From assembly GCA_964478325.1 (NCBI GenBank), contig CAYZIA010000084.1:1-6364 (forward strand): DNA of 6,364 nucleotides, given 5' to 3'. Origin of the DNA: DUAL01 sp964478325. GTDB lineage: Bacteria > Bacteroidota > Bacteroidia > Flavobacteriales > BACL11. The notes below the pieces were generated by a model. The model was not told the origin of the DNA. It worked only from the letters and a program-made list of their open reading frames with translations, and searched no databases. The translations under genes and the position numbers were made by a program. Below, in pieces: positions 1 to 6,364 of the stretch. Each line of letters starts with the position of its first letter. Position 1 is the stretch's first letter.

Positions 1-247
1 GACTTACATCAAGGCTTGTGAGTTGATTATTACCACAAATCAATACAGTTAAAGCAATATTTTGACTTACATCAAGGCTGGTAAGTTGATTATCTTGACA
101 ATGCAATTGATCTAAAGCAGTACTAGCACTTACATTAAGGCTTGTGAGTAAATTATTTCTACAATTCAAATAAGTTAAAGCAGTATTCTGACTTAGATCA
201 AGGGTTATAAGTTGATTATAAGAACATCTCAAATCAATTAAAGCAGT
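1..247 (-). repeat. 63-bp tandem repeats encoding 21-residue LRRs
   Basis: The plus-strand word aaagca recurs at 51, 114, 177 and 240, exactly 63 bases apart. A second word, gacttacatcaagg, occurs at 1 and 64 and in altered form near 127 and 190. Read on the minus strand, each unit encodes one leucine-rich repeat of 21 residues with the core LxCxxNxLxxLxxS. Three full units and a partial one are visible, and the array continues past the left edge. The units differ at many bases but keep the leucine, cysteine and asparagine positions, so protein-level selection on an older duplication is likely. Confidence 0.88.
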
Positions 248-1366
248 AAAATCTTCTATTCCTGTTAAATCAAAAATACCAGTTGCAGTTCCAGCTCCCA
301 TAGATATATCCAAATAGGTTAATGTATCAATAGCTGATGTGAAGACACTAGAATCATATGGTATTCCATTACCCATTCCATTAGATTCTAAATAATTCTC
401 AAAATTATTATCTGGCACATAAGTTTGTGGTACTGTAGTAGAGCAACAATTTAGAGATCCTGTGCTAGATATGAAGCTATTAAGCATTGTAATGTCTAAT
501 ATATTAATGGTTCCATCACAATTAACATCAGCCGCCCAAAGATTAAATATTGGTACAAATCCACCCATTATATAACTATTGATATCTATAACGTCTGTTT
601 GATCCACTACCCCATCTTCGTTAACATCACCACAAAGAATTACTCCGCTAAGGCAACTAGAAGATGCTTGCCATGTTGTTCCTCCAAAAAGTGTGCCATT
701 ATTTCCATTAGCCGTCTGGTCATCAGTATAAGAACCAATGCCCTCATTTAAGTTCCAATAACCCATTAGATTGGTGTAATTAGGATGGGTAGAATCTAGA
801 CCAACACACATCCAATTATTTATCTCATTTGTAGAAAGTGTAACATCCCACAATCTTATTTCATCTAAATCTCCCATCATATGAAATAGTGTTCCTTGCC
901 AATCTAAAGCTCCTAATTTAAATGATTGATTTAATTGTGTGATCGTTCCGTTTGCGGCTGTGCTATCTACAAGATTACCATCTTTATATAGTCGAATATA
1001 ACTTCCGTCATAAGTAAATGCCAAGTGTTGCCACTGCCCAAAATCTAATAAATTCATAGCAACAATATCAAAATTAAGTCCTGCACTATTTCTAAATCTA
1101 GCTTCTATATTATTCGTATTTGTTAATTGTAATAAATAAAAATCAGCATCTGTATTATTTCTAAAGCCAAAAAGTCCACTATGGCTGTTATCCGTTTGAG
1201 GATATACCAATCCACTTATAGAAAAAGTTGTTTTATTAGCTACAAGTCCTGATACATTAGGGATATCTACATACGAAAGTGAAGTAGAATTAAATACTAA
1301 TTCATAATCAAGAGTTTGTCCTGAAAGTGTAATAGGTAAAAAGAATAGAAGGAAAAGTTTTTTCAT
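1..1366 (-). CDS. Secreted LamG / dockerin / leucine-rich repeat protein (3' end outside window)
   Basis: Reading leftwards from the ATG at 1366-1364, the frame stays open to the window edge, giving 455 residues without a stop; the C-terminus is missing. Residues 1-16 are a Sec signal peptide (MKKLFLLFFLPITLSG), probably cut before Gln17. Residues about 20-235 look like a LamG/concanavalin-like jelly roll: WQHLAFTYDG at 112-121, YKDG at 127-130, GDLDEIRLW at 165-173, GYWNLNEG starting near 202. Residues about 244-300 form a dockerin-type domain with two 12-residue calcium loops, D247-x-N-x-D-G ending at D258 and D280-x-N-x-D-G ending at D291. From about 374 come 21-residue leucine-rich repeats of type TALxxLxCxxNQLTSLDVSxN. 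Such domains bind glycans or proteins, and no catalytic domain is visible, so an adhesin or binding role is inferred. It starts ten bases after the esterase gene and is probably co-transcribed with it. A T9SS domain may follow beyond the edge but cannot be seen. Confidence 0.88.
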   Translation of the reverse strand, partial: MKKLFLLFFLPITLSGQTLDYELVFNSTSLSYVDIPNVSGLVANKTTFSISGLVYPQTDNSHSGLFGFRNNTDADFYLLQLTNTNNIEARFRNSAGLNFDIVAMNLLDFGQWQHLAFTYDGSYIRLYKDGNLVDSTAANGTITQLNQSFKLGALDWQGTLFHMMGDLDEIRLWDVTLSTNEINNWMCVGLDSTHPNYTNLMGYWNLNEGIGSYTDDQTANGNNGTLFGGTTWQASSSCLSGVILCGDVNEDGVVDQTDVIDINSYIMGGFVPIFNLWAADVNCDGTINILDITMLNSFISSTGSLNCCSTTVPQTYVPDNNFENYLESNGMGNGIPYDSSVFTSAIDTLTYLDISMGAGTATGIFDLTGIEDFTALIDLRCSYNQLITLDLSQNTALTYLNCRNNLLTSLNVSASTALDQLHCQDNQLTSLDVSQNIALTVLICGNNQLTSLDVS

Positions 1367-1376
1367 GATAATGTTT

Positions 1377-2381
1377 TTACTTAATAATTAGTTTTCTCTC
1401 TACACTTCCATCATCAAAGATATAGAACAAAGGAGTATTACTCATAAGTAAACTTTCTTTACCTAATACATCTACAACTTTAATTAGCTTCTTTCCTTTA
1501 CTTTCTATCTCGGCAACAAAAGTTGAAGTACTTATTAAGCCATTAATATCATATTTTGAAAAGAATCTCCATATTTCAACAGAAGCATGAATATCAAAAT
1601 TTGTAATGCCAGATGAAAAATTACTTCCTGGCCAAGTATGCTCACCATTAATCACTTTAAATAACTCAGTAGTGACCCCATTGTCTCCATTATTAAAAAC
1701 AATATGCTCAACAGTGCTAAAATCACCCAAAACTATATCTGGTATTATAGTAGTATCTGCTATATGATTACAATTATTATAATCTCTCCAATAATAAACT
1801 CCAGGAATCATAGAGCTATAAGATACAGTTGAATCATTAGTGCCATGAATCTCCATTACGGGTGTTGGGTGGGTAGGACTACATGAAAGGTGTTGATAGG
1901 AAGTCATTGCACCAGTTACAGATGCTATAGCTGCTATCTTATCACTCATATCACATGCTAAATAGTAACTCATGGCTCCCCCATTAGACATTCCAGCACT
2001 ATAAACTCTATTTACATCAATATTGAAATTAGTTATTAAATACAAATATAGTGAGTTTAAAAAACCAATATCATCAATATTCGTATGGCCATAATTCCAA
2101 TGTGTATCTCCATTATTATTTAATAATCCTTGTGGATGAACAATAATAAAATTGGCGGTATCAGCAATATCTCTAAAATCAGCATGCCACATTGTTCCAT
2201 ATGCCGTTCCAGTTCTTCCATGTAGATTGAAAAGTAATGGTGTTGGTGAAGATATATCGTATATTGCTGGGATATAAATTATGAAGTTTCTATAAACGCT
2301 ATTATGAATTATACTATCATTAATTGTTTGCTGAGAGAAAGCAAAAAATGGAAGAATCAGTAGAAAAAGGATTCTTCTCAT
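1377..2381 (-). CDS. Secreted PHB depolymerase / LpqC-type esterase
   Basis: This 334-residue alpha/beta-hydrolase belongs to the polyhydroxybutyrate depolymerase / LpqC / feruloyl esterase group. Residues 1-16 (MRRILFLLILPFFAFS) are a Sec signal peptide. His54-Gly55 in LLFNLHGRTG fits the oxyanion region, and IIVHPQG follows at 79-85. The nucleophile elbow GMSNG at 130-134 puts the catalytic serine at 132. The acid is probably Asp183 (HGTNDSTV) and the base His248 in the family-typical HTWPG motif (248-252). All three are present, so an active enzyme is expected; whether it cuts polyester, feruloyl or acetyl esters on polysaccharide cannot be decided here. Residues about 288-334 form a short tail (KKLIKVVDVLG, then PLFYIFDDGSVERKLIIK) resembling C-terminal tags of exported Bacteroidota proteins rather than part of the hydrolase. 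Its ATG lies one base after the stop of the upstream propeller gene (TAA-A-ATG), implying coupled translation. Confidence 0.9.
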   Translation of the reverse strand: MRRILFLLILPFFAFSQQTINDSIIHNSVYRNFIIYIPAIYDISSPTPLLFNLHGRTGTAYGTMWHADFRDIADTANFIIVHPQGLLNNNGDTHWNYGHTNIDDIGFLNSLYLYLITNFNIDVNRVYSAGMSNGGAMSYYLACDMSDKIAAIASVTGAMTSYQHLSCSPTHPTPVMEIHGTNDSTVSYSSMIPGVYYWRDYNNCNHIADTTIIPDIVLGDFSTVEHIVFNNGDNGVTTELFKVINGEHTWPGSNFSSGITNFDIHASVEIWRFFSKYDINGLISTSTFVAEIESKGKKLIKVVDVLGKESLLMSNTPLFYIFDDGSVERKLIIK

Positions 2382-2382
2382 T

Positions 2383-5088
2383 TTACTGCTTTACAATTTG
2401 TTTAGTGATTATCTCTCCATCTATTTCAAAGCTTATAAAGTAGATTCCACTTTTTAACTTTTCTAAATCTAAATTTATTTGGTTAGTACCAATAATTAGT
2501 TTCTGATTACCTGAATTTACATTCTTTCCTGTTTGCGTATACAAAGTCCAATTAGTATTAGAATTTTTTTGAGTTGTAAAACTTAAAGTCAATTTATCTT
2601 TTGTGGGGTTAGGATAAAGAGTTATCTTATTTAAATTATTTTGTTTTTCATCTAAAGCCAATACATCTCCAACTGAGCTAATGTTAGTTTGGTAAATTCC
2701 ATTTCCATGTGTACCTACCACTAACAAGCCATCATTTTGACGATAAGTTAGAAACTCTACTACAACAGATCCAATAGTTTGTGGTGCAATTTGCTCCCAA
2801 ATAGTATTAGCACCATTCAAATTAGCCGTTCCATATAGTCCTACAGAAGTCCCTACCAAAAACAAAGTATCATTACCTATTGGTATAATTTCTGCTGTTC
2901 TGCATGATGGCCCATTACCACTTCCGCTAGGATTTTGTTCCAAATTTCCTGCAACCTTTGTCCAACTCACCCCTCCGTCTTTGCTATGAAAAAGCGAATA
3001 AATTGAATAGTTAGAATAAACTACCATAATCTCGTCTGCATTATCTGGATTTATGGCAATATCAGAACAATAAGCATTAGTACCAGTCGGAATATTGGTA
3101 ATCATATTAAGTGGTGGATTACCAACATTAGCATTATCAATTCTATAAATATATTTGGTGTTTGTTCCAAAATACACCACATTGACTGGACTTTTACTTG
3201 TTTCAATTACTGATATCTTTATAGAACTAGGTAAAGAATCAGAAAAAAGATGCCATCCTAAATCACTCTTATTATGCGAGTTGTTATAGGGAATATTTGT
3301 TACATCATTGTTTCTCCAAAATTTATGTCCTTCCGCCCAATAAATAATATCAGTATTTTCATCCATTACCATAGGGTTAATAAACATATAATTAGTACTA
3401 TCAGCAGAAATAGGATCCATTCTGTTAAAAGCCAATCTCTCAGCATTTGTATCTAACTTCATTTTATACATTACCCCCCTTTGAATAGTAAGATAAAAAT
3501 CTTCTTCATTATCAGCAATACCAGCAAAACAACCATCTCCATTAAAAGGCATATTCCAATGGGAAGTTGGACTTGATGAGAAATTGATAAAATTTCCATT
3601 ATCCTGAAATCCACCATGTATCACATTTGAATTTGCATTTCTGCTAATGGTTACTCCATAAAGTTGGGTAGTATAATAGCCATTGTTGAGTGAAGTCCAA
3701 ACTATAGTATCCTTAAAAGTATTTTCAGAACGAAAAACCCCTCCATCAGTTGCACTTAGCATTACGCTATCATTGGATGGTAAAAACAATAAATCGTGCT
3801 GATCAGGATGATGGTTCTTATACACTCCCCAATTCCCATCACCTTCAACTGATCCAATATAATAACCGCCAATAATCATACTATTGTTTGGAGAAGTAAA
3901 ACCATCAGTGGATCTCCACAAATTAGTACCACCAATATAAACCATATTAGGAGTTGTTGGATGTACCTTCACAAGTAAATCGTACCCCCCTTGTGCATTA
4001 AAATTATCAAAGGAAGTTGCCTGATTAGCTGGAATATTAGAAGATAGATCCATCCAATTCCCTGTATTTGCCTCATATTTCCAAAGAGAAGTCCAGGTTT
4101 CCCCTCCAAAAAATACATTAGTATGCTGTCCGTAATTATCGGTCTCAGTAGCTAAAAAGTACACCTCATCCTCATTACTTGGATTTACCCCTATTGCAAT
4201 TCTACCATATACTGGAGGAAATAATGAATCTGTAATATTTATCCAGTTCTGACCATCCTCTGAACGCCAAATCCCTTTATCACCGCCATCAGAACTTAGA
4301 GTTGCATATACCACTCCACTATTAGTAATCTCAACATTAGTGTAATAAGATCCATTTCCAGAAGCGCCAAGTTGTAAAGCCCAAGTATTTCCTCCATCTT
4401 CACTTCTATGCACACCATGCCAAATTGCTGCATAAACTACATCTAAACTATCGTTAGATCTATCACATTCTATATTCCAAATAAAATCAAAATCTGAATC
4501 AAAGCTTTGTGGTGTATTTGTTGCTGTTACGGATAAAGAGTCCCAACTCAACCCACCATCGATCGATTTGTAAATTCCATTTCCTTGATAATAGGCTCCA
4601 CCTCCACTAGCTGAACTCCCTCTAAGTTCCCCACTTCCAAAATACCAAATATTCTCCTTTCCCACTCTTTTATCTTGGCTCACACATGTAACATTATGTA
4701 GCTGATTTGGATTGGTAGTCATTGCCCAGCTTTGTCCTCCATCAGTAGACCGAAACATTCCGCCACTTGCACCTCCTGCAAATAGAGTGTTTTCATCCAA
4801 CACATCTATAGCAAATGCTCTTGTCCTTCCCCCAACATTATACGGACCTCTATGCACCCAATTTGCTTTATTCATAGTAGTTGATTTAGGCAAAGTTTTT
4901 GCAAAAATCATTTCTTTCTGTCTAATATTATTTGGAATTTCACCAGTATTTGGGTCCGCCAAACGTATTCTTTCCCAAACTACCCTCTCAGCTGGATTAT
5001 CTGATGCAAATGCAATTCTTGTTTTTTTGTTCTCAGTACAAGAAGAAAGAAAGACACATCCAATTATAAAATATAAAAAAATTTTCAT
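2383..5088 (-). CDS. Asp-box (BNR/sortilin-like) beta-propeller lipoprotein with T9SS type A sorting domain
   Basis: A 901-residue exported protein. I chose the ATG at 5088-5086 because it begins a clear lipoprotein signal, MKIFLYFIIGCVFLSSC, with Cys17 as the lipidation site; the open frame extends upstream to 5274 but that part overlaps the divergent gene and its promoter. The body from about 77 is propeller-like: GPYNVGGRTRAFAID at 81-95, then Asp-boxes RSTDGGQSW (113-121), KSIDGGLSW (174-182), RSEDGGNTW (228-236), RSEDGQNW (275-282), RSTDG (392-396) and HSKDGGVSW (701-709). This layout resembles VPS10/sortilin-like and GH74-like propellers. I see no sialidase catalytic signature, so enzymatic activity is unproven. 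Residues about 820-901 are a type A T9SS domain: ITLYPNPTKDKLTLSF, then LKSGIYFISF and a basic end. That implies export across the outer membrane by T9SS. A lipobox together with this domain is unusual. It is the first gene of the minus-strand operon. Confidence 0.9.
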   Translation of the reverse strand: MKIFLYFIIGCVFLSSCTENKKTRIAFASDNPAERVVWERIRLADPNTGEIPNNIRQKEMIFAKTLPKSTTMNKANWVHRGPYNVGGRTRAFAIDVLDENTLFAGGASGGMFRSTDGGQSWAMTTNPNQLHNVTCVSQDKRVGKENIWYFGSGELRGSSASGGGAYYQGNGIYKSIDGGLSWDSLSVTATNTPQSFDSDFDFIWNIECDRSNDSLDVVYAAIWHGVHRSEDGGNTWALQLGASGNGSYYTNVEITNSGVVYATLSSDGGDKGIWRSEDGQNWINITDSLFPPVYGRIAIGVNPSNEDEVYFLATETDNYGQHTNVFFGGETWTSLWKYEANTGNWMDLSSNIPANQATSFDNFNAQGGYDLLVKVHPTTPNMVYIGGTNLWRSTDGFTSPNNSMIIGGYYIGSVEGDGNWGVYKNHHPDQHDLLFLPSNDSVMLSATDGGVFRSENTFKDTIVWTSLNNGYYTTQLYGVTISRNANSNVIHGGFQDNGNFINFSSSPTSHWNMPFNGDGCFAGIADNEEDFYLTIQRGVMYKMKLDTNAERLAFNRMDPISADSTNYMFINPMVMDENTDIIYWAEGHKFWRNNDVTNIPYNNSHNKSDLGWHLFSDSLPSSIKISVIETSKSPVNVVYFGTNTKYIYRIDNANVGNPPLNMITNIPTGTNAYCSDIAINPDNADEIMVVYSNYSIYSLFHSKDGGVSWTKVAGNLEQNPSGSGNGPSCRTAEIIPIGNDTLFLVGTSVGLYGTANLNGANTIWEQIAPQTIGSVVVEFLTYRQNDGLLVVGTHGNGIYQTNISSVGDVLALDEKQNNLNKITLYPNPTKDKLTLSFTTQKNSNTNWTLYTQTGKNVNSGNQKLIIGTNQINLDLEKLKSGIYFISFEIDGEIITKQIVKQ

Positions 5089-5120
5089 GATTTTGGTTTT
5101 TAAATGATGTGTAAAAATAT

Positions 5121-5148
5121 CAAAATTAATTGGCAATTCGATAATCAA
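5121..5148 (-). promoter_or_regulatory. Candidate Bacteroidota promoter for the exported-protein operon
   Basis: On the minus strand, TTG (5148-5146) is followed after 17 bases by TAATTTTG (5128-5121), an exact match to the Bacteroidota -7 consensus TAnnTTTG with a plausible -33 element and spacing. Transcription would start near 5115 and leave a leader of about 26 bases before the ATG at 5088. The match is by eye, and in AT-rich DNA such words can occur by chance. Confidence 0.5.
5128..5138. promoter_or_regulatory. Small inverted repeat AATTG-G-CAATT
   Basis: Perfect five-base arms around one central base lie between the two -7 boxes, overlapping the -33/-7 spacer of the minus-strand promoter and the upstream edge of the plus-strand one. 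A dimeric repressor site that affects both directions is conceivable. The arms are short and AT-rich, so chance is a serious alternative. Confidence 0.2.
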
Positions 5149-5167
5149 TAGTAAAAGTGTAAATTTG
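5137..5167 (+). promoter_or_regulatory. Candidate Bacteroidota promoter for the mutase gene
   Basis: TAAATTTG at 5160-5167 matches the -7 consensus TAnnTTTG exactly. The best -33 candidate at 19-base spacing is TTCG (5137-5140), which is weak; a clean TTG at 5130-5132 is 27 bases away, too far. Transcription would start near 5173, giving a very short leader of about ten bases before the ATG at 5183. Confidence 0.4.
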
Positions 5168-5182
5168 CATGCCGAAATAAAG

Positions 5183-6364
5183 ATGATGAAACAAGTAAAG
5201 AGATATATTCCTAAAAATAAAGTAAGAATTGTAACGGCTGCTTCTCTATTTGATGGGCATGATGCTGCTATCAATATTATGCGAAGAATTATACAAGCAA
5301 CAGGTTGTGAGGTAATTCATTTAGGGCATGACAGAAGTGTGGAAGAAGTAGTAAACTGTGCTATTGAAGAAGATGTTAATGCTATTGCAATGACATCCTA
5401 CCAAGGAGGACATACTGAGTATCTCAAATACATGTATGATCTGTTACAAGAAAAGAAATCAACTCATATCAAGATCTTTGCTGGTGGTGGAGGAACAATC
5501 TTACCTGACGAAATACAAGAATTAGAAACATACGGAATCGCAAAGATTTATCACCCAGATGATGGAAGAGATATGGGATTACAGGGTATGATTAATGATC
5601 TTATTACACAATCAGATTTCTTAATTGGAAATAAATTAAAAGGTAAAATTTCTGAAGTAAAGAGTAAAAATATAAATGCTATAGCGCGTTTGATCTCAGC
5701 AGCAGAGAATTGTCCTGAGAAACATACTAGTATATTAAAAGAAATAAAAAAAATAGCTATTAATTCTGAAACACCTGTTCTTGGTATTACAGGTACTGGT
5801 GGAGCAGGAAAATCCTCTTTAGTTGATGAATTAGTAAGAAGGTTTATTATTGATTTTCCAAAAAAAAATATAGCTATCATTTCAGTTGATCCATCAAAAA
5901 GAAAAACTGGAGGTGCGCTACTTGGGGATAGAATTAGAATGAATTCAATAAAATCAGATCAAGTTTATATGAGGTCTTTAGCAACAAGGCAAGCAAACCT
6001 TGCGCTTTCTGCACATGTAAATGATGCGCTTGATATTCTGAAAGTTGCTAATTATGATTTAATCATTCTAGAAACTTCTGGTATTGGTCAATCAGACACA
6101 GAAATATTGGAACATTCAGATGTTTCATTATACGTAATGACTCCAGAATATGGGGCTGCAACTCAATTGGAAAAAATTGATATGTTAGATTTTGCAGATT
6201 TTGTCTCTATCAATAAATTTGATAAAAAAGGAAATCTAGATGCCCAAAGAGATGTTAAAAAACAATACCAAAGAAACAACCAAAGATTTGAAGAAGATGT
6301 TGATGCTATGCCTGTATTTGGAACAATCGCATCACAATTTAACGATCCTGGTGTAAATTCTTTA
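5183..6364 (+). CDS. icmF: IcmF-type fused isobutyryl-CoA mutase, N-terminal part (3' end outside window)
   Basis: The frame is open from ATG 5183 to the edge, giving 394 residues; an equally plausible ATG follows directly at 5186. Residues about 13-142 are a cobalamin-binding domain: DGHDAA with lower axial ligand His26, then HLGHDRSVEEVV (46-57), MTSYQGGH (70-77) and the glycine run at 101-104. Residues about 198-394 are a MeaB/ArgK-like GTPase: P-loop GTGGAGKS (204-211), SVDPSKRKTGGALLGDRIRM (234-253), ETSGIGQSD (297-305) and base-recognition NKFD (344-347). B12 domain first and G-protein second is the order of IcmF, in which the catalytic TIM-barrel and substrate-binding parts follow; methylmalonyl-CoA mutase normally has its B12 domain at the C-terminus and a separate chaperone. 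IcmF uses adenosylcobalamin to interconvert isobutyryl-CoA and n-butyryl-CoA in the cytoplasm, and some members accept related branched acyl-CoAs. The GTPase domain guards cofactor loading. Substrate specificity cannot be read because the mutase domain is missing. Confidence 0.92.
   Translation, partial: MMKQVKRYIPKNKVRIVTAASLFDGHDAAINIMRRIIQATGCEVIHLGHDRSVEEVVNCAIEEDVNAIAMTSYQGGHTEYLKYMYDLLQEKKSTHIKIFAGGGGTILPDEIQELETYGIAKIYHPDDGRDMGLQGMINDLITQSDFLIGNKLKGKISEVKSKNINAIARLISAAENCPEKHTSILKEIKKIAINSETPVLGITGTGGAGKSSLVDELVRRFIIDFPKKNIAIISVDPSKRKTGGALLGDRIRMNSIKSDQVYMRSLATRQANLALSAHVNDALDILKVANYDLIILETSGIGQSDTEILEHSDVSLYVMTPEYGAATQLEKIDMLDFADFVSINKFDKKGNLDAQRDVKKQYQRNNQRFEEDVDAMPVFGTIASQFNDPGVNSL

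Larger units (their letters stand above)
5089..5182. other. Divergent intergenic region
   Basis: These 94 bases separate the minus-strand exported-protein operon from the plus-strand mutase gene and are the only substantial non-coding stretch in the window. They are AT-rich, hold one candidate promoter in each direction and a short inverted repeat, and show no Shine-Dalgarno-like sequence before either start. No small RNA, riboswitch-like fold or terminator is evident. Confidence 0.8.

Noticed and set aside
1..247. Regular repeats as a CRISPR array
   Set aside because: The units are contiguous 63-base copies without distinct spacers and translate into leucine-rich repeats in an open frame.
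3274..3456. Plus-strand open frame of 60 codons
   Set aside because: Antisense shadow inside the propeller gene with no protein-like features.
2383..5088. Asp-box protein as a sialidase
   Set aside because: Asp-boxes are structural and occur in many propellers; the arginine triad and RIP-type motif of sialidases are not seen.
4712..5107. Plus-strand open frame of 131 codons
   Set aside because: Antisense shadow of the N-terminal part of the propeller gene; no recognisable domain.
5167..5172. GCATGC palindrome just upstream of the mutase start
   Set aside because: Only six bases and no second copy or flanking symmetry, so chance is sufficient.
5089..5274. 62-residue N-terminal extension of the propeller gene to an ATG at 5274
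   Set aside because: It would overlap the start of the mutase gene and both promoters, and the internal Met at 5088 begins a textbook lipoprotein signal peptide.
5551..5880. Minus-strand open frame of 109 codons
   Set aside because: Lies entirely opposite the mutase gene, whose P-loop and flanking residues are clearly coded on the plus strand.

Overview
The window looks like a piece of a Bacteroidota chromosome, most likely a flavobacterium-like member. The DNA is AT-rich. One protein ends in a type IX secretion (T9SS, type A) C-terminal sorting domain and another in a shorter domain that resembles a sorting tag. The intergenic promoter candidates fit the Bacteroidota TTG / TAnnTTTG pattern, and Shine-Dalgarno sequences are not evident. 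There are four protein-coding genes and almost no non-coding DNA. I see no RNA genes, insertion sequences, CRISPR arrays or attachment sites.

Left block, minus strand, read from about 5088 down to 1: three exported proteins packed head to tail. (i) A 901-residue lipoprotein-signal protein built of Asp-box (BNR/sortilin-like) beta-propeller repeats with a C-terminal T9SS type A domain. (ii) One base later, a 334-residue secreted esterase of the PHB depolymerase / LpqC / feruloyl esterase group with a complete Ser-Asp-His set and a short atypical tail. (iii) Ten bases later, a protein cut by the window edge with 455 residues visible: signal peptide, LamG-like jelly-roll domain, dockerin-type pair of calcium loops, then 21-residue leucine-rich repeats. 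The spacing implies one transcript with translational coupling. The products suggest a cell-surface or secreted module for binding and hydrolysing an extracellular polymer or ester, but the substrate is not visible.

Right block, plus strand, from 5183 to the window end: the first 394 residues of an IcmF-type fused acyl-CoA mutase. It has an N-terminal cobalamin-binding domain followed by a MeaB-like G-protein chaperone domain; the large mutase domain lies beyond the edge. This is a cytoplasmic B12 enzyme that interconverts isobutyryl-CoA and n-butyryl-CoA. It is divergent from the exported operon and probably unrelated to it.

The 94-base space between the two blocks holds candidate back-to-back promoters and a small inverted repeat between their -7 boxes. 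The window is largely conventional for Bacteroidota. The points worth a second look are the lipobox combined with a T9SS domain, the LamG-dockerin-LRR architecture with its 63-base tandem array, and the short tail on the esterase.
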